Numbered from the stretch's first letter, positions 8,957 through 16,397 are shown. The stretch: DNA of 64,000 nt from Gemmiger formicilis (GCF_900167555.1 NZ_FUYF01000003.1:124001-188000), one strand, 5' to 3'. Translations and numbers: made by a program. Notes: a model not told the origin generated them from the sequence alone.

Positions 8957-9184
8957 ATGGAACGTTTACTGGAAATTTTAAGCGAAATCAAAGAGGACGT
9001 GGACTTTTCCACCTGTACAACGCTGATCGATGACGCCATCCTGGACTCTTTCGACATTCTGCAGATCATCTCGGCCCTGAATGAGGAATACGACATTTCG
9101 ATCCCCGCATCCGAAATCATGCCGCAGAACTTCAACAGCGCCGAGGCCCTTTACAAGATGGTCCAGCGCCTGCAGGAAGATTGA
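8957..9184 (+). CDS. Acyl/aminoacyl carrier protein (DltC-like)
   Basis: A 75-residue acidic four-helix carrier protein. Ser31 in the LDSFD motif is the predicted 4'-phosphopantetheine attachment site. Length and position match DltC, which carries the activated amino acid as a thioester to the membrane acyltransferase. An AAAAGGAG ribosome site precedes the ATG, 25 bp after the decarboxylase gene. It is the last gene of the operon; no clear terminator is visible before the SRP RNA promoter. Confidence 0.88.
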   Translation: MERLLEILSEIKEDVDFSTCTTLIDDAILDSFDILQIISALNEEYDISIPASEIMPQNFNSAEALYKMVQRLQED

Positions 9185-9215
9185 TGTCCGAGATGCCCGA
9201 AATATAAGATAACGC

Positions 9216-9244
9216 TTGCATTTATTCCAAACTTATTGTATAAT
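9216..9244 (+). promoter_or_regulatory. Sigma-A promoter of the SRP RNA
   Basis: TTGCAT (9216-9221), 17-bp spacer, TATAAT (9239-9244). The predicted start near 9251 coincides with the first paired base of the SRP RNA. Confidence 0.8.
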
Positions 9245-9250
9245 ACTAAA

Positions 9251-9427
9251 AGCGGACAGGGCTGAATTGCGCTGTTTCGCGTACAGATGCAGGTCCCGCG
9301 CGTGGGCAGCCTGTGAACCATGTCAGGCGGGGAACCGAGCAGCATTAAGCGGCGCTTGCCTAGTGCCGCGGTCAAGCCTGCATCTGTACGCAAAGCAGCG
9401 CAGCCGCGTGCTCTGCCCGCTGTTTTT
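9251..9427 (+). ncRNA. ffs: Signal recognition particle RNA
   Basis: The conserved domain IV is visible: TGTGAACC, a GTCAGG / GAGCAG symmetric loop, and a GGAA tetraloop (9331-9334) closed by CGG/CCG. The flanks form one long helix; 9267-9292 pairs almost perfectly with 9376-9401, and the 5' AGCGGACAGG pairs with the 3' CTCTGCCCGCT just before a T6 run at 9422-9427. At about 177 nt it is longer than E. coli 4.5S RNA and shorter than B. subtilis scRNA; I could not recognise a typical Alu domain. Its position just before dnaX is the same as in Bacillus. The end points are inferred from pairing. Confidence 0.88.
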
Positions 9428-9451
9428 TGTAGCTTTGCAGGAGGTGAGCCG

Positions 9452-11173
9452 ATGTACCGTGCCCTGTATCGAAAATGGCGTCCCCAGCGCTTTGCGGACG
9501 TGGTTGGCCAAACGGCCATCGTCACGGCCCTGCAGAACCAGATTTCTGCCGGGCGCATCGGCCATGCGTATCTGTTCACCGGTACCCGCGGCACCGGCAA
9601 GACGACCTGCGCCAAGATCTTTGCCAAGGCGGTCAACTGTCTGGACACCTCCAGCCCTGACCCCTGCGGCGAGTGTGAAATTTGTAAGGGCATTGACTCC
9701 GGCTCCGTCATGGACATCATCGAGATGGATGCCGCGTCGAACAACGGCGTTGACGACATCCGCGACCTGCGCGACGAGGTGGCCTATCTGCCGTCGGTCT
9801 GCAAGTACAAGGTCTACATCATCGACGAGGTGCACATGCTCTCCACCGCGGCGTTCAACGCGCTGCTCAAAACGATGGAGGAACCGCCAGAGCACGTCAT
9901 CTTTATCTTAGCCACCACCGAGGTGCAGAAGGTTCCCGTCACGATTTTGAGCCGCTGCCAGCGGTATGACTTCACCCGCATCACGGCGGATGACATTGCC
10001 GGGCGGCTGCTCTACGTGGCCGGGCAGGAGAAGATCGAGCTGGACGAGAACGCCGCACAGTTGATTGGCCGTCTGGCAGACGGTGCCATGCGTGACGCGC
10101 TGTCCATTCTGGACACCTGCGCCGGTGTCGACAACCACGTGGACGAGGCGCTCGTCCGCCGTATGGCCGGTGTCACGGACAGGGGCTACCTGTTTGAGAT
10201 CAGCGACGCCATCGCGGCAGGAGACTCCGTCACTGCACTGGAAAAGATCGCCGAGCTGCGCCAGCAGAGCGTCGATATGCGCCGCCTCTGCATGGAGCTC
10301 GCCGGGCATTACCGCAATTTGATGCTCTGCGCGCTGCCGGGCGGCACGTCACTTCTGACCGGCATCTCGCCGGAGGAGGAGGCCGCCTACACCCAGCGCA
10401 GGGACTTCCCGCAGCTGGAAGCCATCCGTGCTGTCAATGCGTTCGGCTCGGCGCTTGAGAAAATGAGCCGCGGCACTGACCAGCGCATTGAGCTGGAGCT
10501 GGCGATTTTCTCGCTGACTCAGCCCGAGACTGCCGCCGCACCTGTTATCATCCGGCAACCCGCCCCGGCAGCACCCGCCGCGCCCCAGGCGTTCGCCAGC
10601 ACGCCGCGCGCCTACACGGCAGCGCCGCCGGTACAGGCTGCGCCCTCTGTAGTGCCGCCCGTGGTACAGCCGCAGAGCGTTCCCGCCGCTGCACCGGATG
10701 ATGTACCGCCGCCCATTGACGATGACCCGCCGTTCCTGCAGCCGGAGCTGAAGCCCGCCCCGCAGCAAACTCCCGCGTCGGTACCGCCAGCACCCGCTGC
10801 CCCGGCCCCGCGTAAGGCCGAGCCGCCGCGGCAGGCAGGCCCGTTGGAGCCGTTCGCCTTCTGGCCCGCCGTGCTGGCCGATTTGGAGGAGAATGATGCG
10901 ATGCTCATCTCCTTTTTGCGCGGCACCCGGGCCTACTGTGACGGCAAGCGCGTGCTGTTTGAGTGCAGCGACGCCTTCCGCGATTATATCCGCAATAACC
11001 GGGAGGTCAGCAAGCGTCTTAAGGAAGCTATTTACCGTGTATCGCGCACCAAGTACAGTATCGGCCCCTATGTGGAGCCGAAGACCGACGACACCACCGC
11101 TGCCGTCAGCTTGGATGAGACCCTGCACACGATGCAGGCGCTTGGTGTCGATTTGAAAATCGTTGATAAATAA
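9452..11173 (+). CDS. dnaX: DNA polymerase III subunits gamma/tau
   Basis: A 573-residue clamp-loader ATPase. Visible: the N-terminal YRALYRKWRP signature, Walker A GTRGTGKTT, a four-cysteine zinc module between about residues 64 and 80, Walker B IIDEVHML, sensor SRC, and the C-terminal tau domain. Residues about 370-470 form a Pro/Ala-rich linker. The ATG at 9452 follows GCAGGAGGTGAGCC; the frame stays open upstream to 9320, but that stretch is SRP RNA and is not translated. ybaB and recR follow, the usual Firmicute order. Confidence 0.95.
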   Translation: MYRALYRKWRPQRFADVVGQTAIVTALQNQISAGRIGHAYLFTGTRGTGKTTCAKIFAKAVNCLDTSSPDPCGECEICKGIDSGSVMDIIEMDAASNNGVDDIRDLRDEVAYLPSVCKYKVYIIDEVHMLSTAAFNALLKTMEEPPEHVIFILATTEVQKVPVTILSRCQRYDFTRITADDIAGRLLYVAGQEKIELDENAAQLIGRLADGAMRDALSILDTCAGVDNHVDEALVRRMAGVTDRGYLFEISDAIAAGDSVTALEKIAELRQQSVDMRRLCMELAGHYRNLMLCALPGGTSLLTGISPEEEAAYTQRRDFPQLEAIRAVNAFGSALEKMSRGTDQRIELELAIFSLTQPETAAAPVIIRQPAPAAPAAPQAFASTPRAYTAAPPVQAAPSVVPPVVQPQSVPAAAPDDVPPPIDDDPPFLQPELKPAPQQTPASVPPAPAAPAPRKAEPPRQAGPLEPFAFWPAVLADLEENDAMLISFLRGTRAYCDGKRVLFECSDAFRDYIRNNREVSKRLKEAIYRVSRTKYSIGPYVEPKTDDTTAAVSLDETLHTMQALGVDLKIVDK

Positions 11174-11194
11174 TTATTTTTGGAGGATACAACC

Positions 11195-11536
11195 ATGAAA
11201 GCAAGACTGCCCAAGGGCTATGGCCGACCCGATCCCAACGCCATGATGCGTCAGGTCCAGAAGATGCAGGACGACATCCGCGCCAAGCAGGAGGAGCTCG
11301 AAGCCAAGGAGTACACCGGCACCGCCAGCGGTGAGATGGTCACTGTCACGATGAACGGCAAGCATGAGATCACCGCCGTCAAGATCAAGCCCGAGGCCGT
11401 CGACCCCGATGATATTGAAATGCTTGAGGATCTGATTGCCGCCGCCGTCAACAGCGCTTCCGCTGCCGTTGACAAGGACTCCGAGGAGGAGATGTCCAAG
11501 ATGACCGGCGGTCTGAACATCCCCGGTCTGGGCTAA
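11195..11536 (+). CDS. YbaB/EbfC family nucleoid-associated protein
   Basis: A 113-residue small DNA-binding protein of the YbaB/EbfC family, conserved between dnaX and recR and thought to bind DNA as a dimer. Visible family features are the MMRQVQKMQDDI helix, the central strand GEMVTVTMNGKHEI, and a Gly/Met-rich tail. GGAGG (11182-11186) lies 8 bases before ATG 11195, so the upstream in-frame TTG at 11180 is not used. Confidence 0.92.
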   Translation: MKARLPKGYGRPDPNAMMRQVQKMQDDIRAKQEELEAKEYTGTASGEMVTVTMNGKHEITAVKIKPEAVDPDDIEMLEDLIAAAVNSASAAVDKDSEEEMSKMTGGLNIPGLG

Positions 11537-11546
11537 GAGGCTGCCT

Positions 11547-12146
11547 ATGTTCAACAACAATGTTGAGCCGCTGGAGAATCTGATCGACCAGTTTGCCCAG
11601 TTTCCCGGCATTGGCCGCAAAAGTGCGGTGCGTATGGCCTATCAGGTCATGTCGATGCCGCCCAAGCAGGCCATGGAGCTGGCCAAGGCGATTGAGCACG
11701 CCAAAAGCGACCTGCACCGCTGCCGCATCTGCCAGGACTACACCACCGGCGATGTCTGCAAGATCTGTGCCTCCCAGAAGCGTGACCGCAGCATTATCTG
11801 CGTGGTCGAGGGCCCGCGCGACATCAAGTCGATTGAGCGCACCCACGAGTACAACGGCCTGTACCATGTGCTGCACGGCCTGATTTCGCCGATGGATGGC
11901 ATCGGTGCTGATCAGCTCTGCATCAAGGAGCTGCTGGCCCGTCTGAATGATACCGTCAAGGAGGTCATCATGGCCACCAGCCCGACGGTGGAGGGCGAGG
12001 CCACGGCGATGTATATCGCCAAACTCATCAAACCGCTGGGCATCAAAACGACCCGCCTGGCCTATGGCCTGCCCGTCGGCTCGAGTCTGGAATACGCCGA
12101 TGAGACGACGCTGTACCGTGCCATGGCCGGACGCGGCGAGATGTAA
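11547..12146 (+). CDS. recR: Recombination mediator protein RecR
   Basis: A 199-residue protein acting with RecF/RecO in loading RecA at gaps. An N-terminal helix-hairpin-helix segment (PGIGRKSAVR) is followed by the C4 zinc motif CRIC...CKIC (about residues 57-72) and a Toprim domain with VVEGPRD and a PTVEGEATA segment. Length is typical (about 198). It is the last gene of the dnaX-ybaB-recR operon and is followed by a strong terminator. Confidence 0.95.
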   Translation: MFNNNVEPLENLIDQFAQFPGIGRKSAVRMAYQVMSMPPKQAMELAKAIEHAKSDLHRCRICQDYTTGDVCKICASQKRDRSIICVVEGPRDIKSIERTHEYNGLYHVLHGLISPMDGIGADQLCIKELLARLNDTVKEVIMATSPTVEGEATAMYIAKLIKPLGIKTTRLAYGLPVGSSLEYADETTLYRAMAGRGEM

Positions 12147-12153
12147 AAAAATT

Positions 12154-12184
12154 CCTGTACCGCTTTTGCCGGTACAGGTTTTTT
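12154..12184. terminator. Bidirectional intrinsic terminator between recR and the reductase gene
   Basis: CCTGTACCG / CGGTACAGG stem, A-rich on the left and T-rich on the right, so it can end both the recR transcript and the convergent transcript of the next gene. Confidence 0.85.
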
Positions 12185-12193
12185 ATTGCAGCT

Positions 12194-13036
12194 TTATTTC
12201 AGCAGACCGTAATCCCGCAGACAGCGCTGTACACCCGTCAGGGTATCGTCAAAGCCGACACCCGCTGCCGCACGGAACCTGCCGCCGTCCATCAGCAGGC
12301 TGCGCGGCCAGTCTGCCGTCTCTATGACGGGGTGGATGTCCAGCAGCGCACAGGCGCGCCGGGCCGTCGTGACCATGTCGCAGTCGTTCTCGCTGCCAAA
12401 GTTGTACACACCGCCCGGCAGTTCCATGGCCTGGGTCAGCCGCTCCACGGCCTCCCGCACATAGGTGATGCCGCGGTAGTCCCGCGCCGAAAACCGCAGC
12501 GTCTCCTGCCGCATAGCAGCGGTCAGCAGGTTCAGCAGGAAGTTACCGCGGATCGGCAGGCCGTACCCGGGCAGGTCGTACATCCAGGCCGCCCGCAGCA
12601 GCACGGCATCGGGCAAAATATCCAGCACGCGCTGCTCCATCTCCTGCTTGTGGCGGCCATAGACGTTGGCGGGGGAGAGCGGTATATCCTCGTCAAACGG
12701 CCCGTGCTCAGTAAGGCCCGTGTAGACCTGGTCAGAGCTGAACGCAACCAGCCTTGCGCCGCTTTTTTGCGCTGCAGCCGCCATCCAGCACGGCAGCAGA
12801 ACGTTGGCGCGGTAGGACTCGTCCGGGTGCTTTTCGCTGTAGCCCGTGTCAGAGAGCGCCGCCGTGTGTACGATCACATCTGGCTGCTCGCGCCGCACCC
12901 AGTCGGCCACGGTCTGCTCATCCGCTGCGGCCAGCATTCCTTTGGGGAAGGCGCACAGCTCGTACCGCCCCGCCAGCTGGGTCATGATGCGTGCCCCCAC
13001 AAAGCCGCCCGCGCCGGAGACCAATAGCTTTTTCAT
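12194..13036 (-). CDS. RmlD-like sugar-nucleotide reductase (extended SDR)
   Basis: A 280-residue NAD(P)-dependent short-chain dehydrogenase of the dTDP-4-dehydrorhamnose reductase type. The N-terminal nucleotide motif GAGGFVG, the VIVHTAA segment, the serine region VAFSSDQVYTG and the catalytic YGRHK (YxxxK) are visible. No rmlA, rmlB or rmlC lies nearby, so the substrate is uncertain; it could be a general sugar-nucleotide or aldehyde reductase. It has its own promoter back-to-back with that of the MATE gene and ends at a bidirectional terminator. Confidence 0.75.
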   Translation of the reverse strand: MKKLLVSGAGGFVGARIMTQLAGRYELCAFPKGMLAAADEQTVADWVRREQPDVIVHTAALSDTGYSEKHPDESYRANVLLPCWMAAAAQKSGARLVAFSSDQVYTGLTEHGPFDEDIPLSPANVYGRHKQEMEQRVLDILPDAVLLRAAWMYDLPGYGLPIRGNFLLNLLTAAMRQETLRFSARDYRGITYVREAVERLTQAMELPGGVYNFGSENDCDMVTTARRACALLDIHPVIETADWPRSLLMDGGRFRAAAGVGFDDTLTGVQRCLRDYGLLK

Positions 13037-13068
13037 GTCTTTTCCCTCGCAATACGATTTTTGTCTTT

Positions 13069-13097
13069 ATTGTACCGTTTTTGCGCAGCTGTTGCAA
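13069..13097 (-). promoter_or_regulatory. Promoter of the RmlD-like gene
   Basis: On the minus strand: TTGCAA (13092-13097), 17-bp spacer, TACAAT (13069-13074). Its -35 box lies 5 bp from the -35 box of the divergent MATE promoter. Confidence 0.65.
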
Positions 13098-13102
13098 GCG
13101 GC

Positions 13103-13131
13103 TTGACAAATTCCGCGCTGGTTTGTATAAT
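13103..13131 (+). promoter_or_regulatory. Consensus sigma-A promoter of the MATE gene
   Basis: TTGACA (13103-13108), 17-bp spacer, TATAAT (13126-13131): a perfect consensus promoter, expected to be strong unless restrained by the downstream operator or leader terminator. Confidence 0.85.
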
Positions 13132-13135
13132 AGAA

Positions 13136-13153
13136 ACACCTAAAATAAGGTGT
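13136..13153. promoter_or_regulatory. Perfect inverted repeat at the MATE transcription start (candidate operator)
   Basis: ACACCT, six-base spacer, AGGTGT, spanning the expected +1. The dyad fits a dimeric repressor (MarR/TetR size). Its right half could also pair with the downstream leader hairpin as RNA. Confidence 0.55.
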
Positions 13154-13183
13154 GGATTTTTACAGTTCTGATACTACTTTTCG

Positions 13184-13225
13184 CCACACAGCGCTTTCTT
13201 TCCGGGAAAGCGTTGTGTGGTTTTT
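13184..13225 (+). terminator. Terminator-like hairpin in the leader of the MATE gene (candidate attenuator)
   Basis: CCACACAGCGCTTTC pairs with GGAAAGCGTTGTGTGG, followed by TTTTT, all before the MATE start codon. The upstream GTGTGG (13150-13155) can pair with CCACAC (13184-13189), giving a possible antiterminator. Confidence 0.65.
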
Positions 13226-13247
13226 GTTGTGTCAAAAGGAGAAGCCC

Positions 13248-14579
13248 ATGAACGATACCTTCATGAAAGAAAAGCCGATTTTTCCACTGCTGACCTCAAT
13301 GGCCCTGCCCATGGTCGTCTCGATGCTGGTCAATGCACTGTACAACATCGTGGACAGCCTCTTTGTCGCCCGCATCAGTGAGGAAGCCATGACTGCGCTT
13401 TCCCTCGTCTACCCGGTGCAGAACCTCATCAACGCGATTGCCATCGGCTTCAGCATCGGCATTGCCGCGCTGATCTCGCTGCATCTCGGTGCAGGCAACA
13501 AAGAAAAGGCTGACATGGCCGCCACCCACGGCATGGTGCTTTCGCTGATCCACGGCGTCGTGATTTCCATCGTCTGCACCGCCATCATGCCGCGGTTCCT
13601 GCGCTCCTTCACCAGCGACGAGACCGTCATTGCCATGGGCGTGACCTACTCCCGCGTTGCCTTTATGTTCGCCGTCGTCATCATGGCCGCTATGGCGTTT
13701 GAGAAGATCTTTCAGGCGGTGGGCCGGATGAACATTACGATGATCGGCCTGATGGGCGGCTCGGTCTGCAACATCATTCTGGACCCGCTGTTGATTTTCG
13801 GCATCGGCCCGTTCCCCAAAATGGGCATTGCCGGTGCGGCGCTGGCTACCGGCATCGGCCAGATGGTCCCTGTCATCTTCTATCTGATCGTCTACTTCGT
13901 CAGCCCTATCCCGGTCAGACTGCGCTCCGGCTGCCTAAAGCCGGACGCCAAAATGGCCCTGCAGCTCTATTCCATCGGCGTACCGGCCATCCTGAATCTG
14001 GCGCTGCCCTCGGTGCTCATCACCTTCCTGAACTCGCTGCTGGCCGTCTACTCTCAAAGCTATGTCGTCGTGCTGGGTATCTACTATAAATTGCAGACCT
14101 TCCTGTACCTGCCCGCCAACGGCATTGTGCAGGGTCTGCGCCCCATCATCGGCTACAACTACGGCGCGGGGGAGTATGACCGCGTCAAAAAGCTCTACCG
14201 CACGTCCATGGGCATGTGTGCCGCCATCATGGCCGCGGGCACGGTGCTCTGTCTGGCGCTGTCCGGCCAGCTGATCGGGCTTTTCAGCTCGAACGCCGAG
14301 ACCATCGCCATCGGCACGTCGGCCCTGCGCATCATCTGCGTAGGTTTCATCGTCTCGACGATTTCAGTCGTCGCCTCCGGCTCGCTGGAGGGTCTCGGCA
14401 TGGGCGTGCAGTCACTGGTCATCTCGCTGTGCCGTTACATCGTTGTCATCATGCCGCTGGCCTGGCTGTTCTGCCGCCTGCTGGGTGCCGACGGCATCTG
14501 GAACGCCTTCTGGGTGACCGAGGTCATCACGGCGGGCATTTCAATGGTCGTATACCACAAGAGCGTGAAGCTGAAATAA
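13248..14579 (+). CDS. MATE family efflux transporter
   Basis: A 443-residue polytopic membrane protein with about twelve hydrophobic segments in two similar halves, as in cation-coupled multidrug and toxin extrusion transporters. The N-terminus has the family pattern (PMVVSMLVNALYNIVDSLF), and YNYGAG marks the second half. Substrate unknown. AAAAGGAG before ATG 13248 fixes the start; the frame continues upstream through the leader hairpin to GTG 13152, but that part is probably untranslated leader. Leader structure suggests induction by relieving repression or attenuation. Confidence 0.88.
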   Translation: MNDTFMKEKPIFPLLTSMALPMVVSMLVNALYNIVDSLFVARISEEAMTALSLVYPVQNLINAIAIGFSIGIAALISLHLGAGNKEKADMAATHGMVLSLIHGVVISIVCTAIMPRFLRSFTSDETVIAMGVTYSRVAFMFAVVIMAAMAFEKIFQAVGRMNITMIGLMGGSVCNIILDPLLIFGIGPFPKMGIAGAALATGIGQMVPVIFYLIVYFVSPIPVRLRSGCLKPDAKMALQLYSIGVPAILNLALPSVLITFLNSLLAVYSQSYVVVLGIYYKLQTFLYLPANGIVQGLRPIIGYNYGAGEYDRVKKLYRTSMGMCAAIMAAGTVLCLALSGQLIGLFSSNAETIAIGTSALRIICVGFIVSTISVVASGSLEGLGMGVQSLVISLCRYIVVIMPLAWLFCRLLGADGIWNAFWVTEVITAGISMVVYHKSVKLK

Positions 14580-14583
14580 ACCA

Positions 14584-14620
14584 ACAGGAGCCTGACCACA
14601 GCCGGTCAGGCTCCTGTTTT
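14584..14620 (+). terminator. Terminator after the MATE gene
   Basis: A 14-bp stem (ACAGGAGCCTGACC / GGTCAGGCTCCTGT) followed by TTT. Confidence 0.85.
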
Positions 14621-14628
14621 ATATAAGT

Positions 14629-14656
14629 AAAAGGCTTCCCCGGGGGGGAAGCCTTT
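14629..14656 (-). terminator. Terminator for the convergent ATP-grasp operon
   Basis: AAAAGGCTTCCC / GGGAAGCCTTTT hairpin lying 3 bp past the ATP-grasp stop on the minus strand; its left arm gives the U-run in that orientation. Confidence 0.75.
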
Positions 14657-14659
14657 TCG

Positions 14660-15853
14660 TTACGCCTGCTCCTGCACGTACCGAATAAACGCATCGCGCT
14701 CCGCGGTGGAGCGCACAACGGCCGTGTACATCCAGTCGCCCATGTCCAGGCGCAGCGCCTGGGGAATGCGCTCACACATCCGCATACGGGAGCCGTACTT
14801 GGCCATGATCTGCGCATGGGTGTGCTTGTACTCATGGCAGTCGCGGCGGCCTACGTAGACGCAGAAATACTTCGGGCCGTCCAGTTCGGCGTTGCGTACC
14901 TCGTCGTAGCAGACCATGTCCGCCCAGATCTGGTAGCAGTCCACCGAGTTCGCATAGTTGATCATGTCGGGCGTGTAGCCGCCTGCGGGGCGCATGTTGA
15001 CCTCCAGCGCGACGTAGTCGCCCTTTTTGCCAAGACCCGGCTTGTCCTCATTCAACTGGAAGAACTCACAGTGGAAGAAGCGGCTCTTTGCGCCGAACGC
15101 CTTGATGGTGCGGAAGCCCACGTCCTTCAGCGCAGCGGGCACGGACTTCTGCGTCCAGTAGGAGAGATCGCCGTTCTGACTGACGATGTCCAGCAGCGGG
15201 GTGGGGAACACGTTGGAGGTGTAGAACAGCGGCACGCAATGGCTGTCGGCCACACCGTCAAAGCTGACGATGGTGCCGTTGATGTACTCCTCCATAATGT
15301 ACCGGACGTTATGCGGCTCGGCGTAGAATTCTTTCAGCTCGGTAAAATTGCGTAGCTTGTAGGTTGCCTCGGCACCGCAGCCGTTGTCCGGCTTGACGAT
15401 GACCGGATAGCCGACCTCTTTGATGAAGGCGCGGGCCTCGGCCAGTGTGCTGACAATATGGTAGCGCGCCACCGGTACACCCGCAGCGATGTAGCTTTCC
15501 TTCATTTTGCTCTTGTACTTGATGCGCTCGATGAAGTCATTCTTCGCACCGGTATTGATGTTGAAATCCGTGCGCAGCTGGGCGTCCATCTCCAGCCAAT
15601 ACTCGTTGTTGGACTCGATCCAGTCGATCTTGCCATAGTGGAAGGTAAAGTACGCGACAGCGCGGAGCATCTCGTCGTAATTGCCAAGATCATTCACGCG
15701 GTAATACTCAGTCAGGCACTGCTTCAATTCCCAGGGAATCTCGTCAAACGGAGCATCACCGATGCCCAGCACATTGACGCCGTTGCGGTGCAGACGGTCA
15801 CAGAAATTCCAGTAGGTCTTGGGAAAATGCGGGCTGACAAAGATAAAATTCAT
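14660..15853 (-). CDS. ATP-grasp domain protein (carboxylate-amine ligase-like)
   Basis: A 397-residue ATP-grasp enzyme resembling carbamoyl-phosphate-synthase-type ligases. A pre-ATP-grasp region (about 1-105) is followed by the nucleotide-binding strand YPVIVKPDNGCGA, the EEYINGTIVSFDG region and a metal-binding EVNMRPAGGY segment. Such enzymes join a carboxylate to an amine or thiol using ATP; the substrate cannot be told. The chosen start MNFIFVSPHFP is the ATG at 15853; an in-frame TTG at 15865 next to GAGGAAG is the alternative. It follows the small DUF4250 gene and probably depends on the same transcript. Confidence 0.8.
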   Translation of the reverse strand: MNFIFVSPHFPKTYWNFCDRLHRNGVNVLGIGDAPFDEIPWELKQCLTEYYRVNDLGNYDEMLRAVAYFTFHYGKIDWIESNNEYWLEMDAQLRTDFNINTGAKNDFIERIKYKSKMKESYIAAGVPVARYHIVSTLAEARAFIKEVGYPVIVKPDNGCGAEATYKLRNFTELKEFYAEPHNVRYIMEEYINGTIVSFDGVADSHCVPLFYTSNVFPTPLLDIVSQNGDLSYWTQKSVPAALKDVGFRTIKAFGAKSRFFHCEFFQLNEDKPGLGKKGDYVALEVNMRPAGGYTPDMINYANSVDCYQIWADMVCYDEVRNAELDGPKYFCVYVGRRDCHEYKHTHAQIMAKYGSRMRMCERIPQALRLDMGDWMYTAVVRSTAERDAFIRYVQEQA

Positions 15854-15896
15854 CGGGTACTTCAACTTCCTCTCTCAAACTTCACACAAACCGGCG

Positions 15897-16070
15897 TCAC
15901 ACAAAGCGATTCTGTGCAGCGTCATACTCATAGCCGATCTCGCGCAGGGCCGCACACAGCGCGTCACGGTCAGTCTCCTCACGGTCACACAGCGCGTCCA
16001 AACTGGCGTCGCGGTCCCGCAGTTGGGTGTTTACATAGCTCAACAGCATTACAGGGTCACGGGGGAGCAT
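15897..16070 (-). CDS. DUF4250 domain small protein
   Basis: A 57-residue protein beginning MLPRDPVMLLSYVNTQLRD and ending in a short helix with GYEYD, the pattern of the clostridial DUF4250 family, whose function is unknown. GGAGGTGGGT precedes the ATG at 16070, so the longer open frame (to 16133) is not the coding start. No good -10 box lies between it and the rpmB terminator, so it may be transcribed by read-through from rpmB. Confidence 0.8.
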   Translation of the reverse strand: MLPRDPVMLLSYVNTQLRDRDASLDALCDREETDRDALCAALREIGYEYDAAQNRFV

Positions 16071-16103
16071 AGACCCACCTCCTAAAAAGCAAGCGTAAAA
16101 GAG

Positions 16104-16136
16104 AAAAAGCCGGTCACACGATGTGACCGGCATTTT
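16104..16136 (-). terminator. Terminator downstream of rpmB
   Basis: GCCGGTCACA / TGTGACCGGC stem with A/T runs on both sides (T-run 16104-16108 in minus orientation). Confidence 0.85.
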
Positions 16137-16146
16137 TTCCTTCCAA

Positions 16147-16335
16147 TCAGACCGCGCGGGTAACTTTACCAGAGCGCAGGCAGCGGGTGCAGGCGTAGAT
16201 ATACTTCGGGGAACCGTCCACGATCGCCTTCACGCGCTTGACATTGGGGTTCCAGGTACGGTTGCTCCGACGATGAGAGTGAGAAACCTTGATACCGAAC
16301 GTGACACCCTTGCCACAGCAAGAACATTTGGCCAT
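16147..16335 (-). CDS. rpmB: 50S ribosomal protein L28
   Basis: A 62-residue ribosomal protein L28 beginning MAKCSCCGKG with the SHSHRRSNRTWNPN core. It keeps CxxC pairs (CSCC... CTRC), that is, the zinc-containing form. GGAGGTGC before the ATG at 16335 fixes the start; the open frame upstream is promoter DNA. In Bacillus rpmB lies next to spoVM, but here spoVM is 20 kb away. Confidence 0.95.
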   Translation of the reverse strand: MAKCSCCGKGVTFGIKVSHSHRRSNRTWNPNVKRVKAIVDGSPKYIYACTRCLRSGKVTRAV

Positions 16336-16368
16336 AATTGCTTGCACCTCCTTTTCAATAGCTTTAAT

Positions 16369-16397
16369 AGTATAGCGTATACTGCGCGAAAATGCAA
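16369..16397 (-). promoter_or_regulatory. Promoter of rpmB
   Basis: On the minus strand: TTGCAT (16392-16397), 17-bp spacer, TATACT (16369-16374). The A/T-rich intergenic region 16336-16551 holds this and the divergent M50 promoter, nothing else recognisable. Confidence 0.75.

Noticed and set aside
3324-9184. Calling the operon a plain D-alanylation dlt operon
   Set aside because: The SGNH gene is not an evident DltD orthologue, a decarboxylase is present, and the adenylating enzyme lacks the DltA Cys; gene symbols dltA-D were withheld.
9320-9451. N-terminal extension of dnaX
   Set aside because: This stretch is the 3' half of the SRP RNA and its terminator; ATG 9452 has a strong ribosome site and the conserved DnaX N-terminus.
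13152-13247. N-terminal extension of the MATE protein or a leader peptide
   Set aside because: The stretch contains the terminator hairpin and the MATE start has AAAAGGAG; a leader peptide is possible but has no clear ribosome site, so it is only mentioned in the leader finding.
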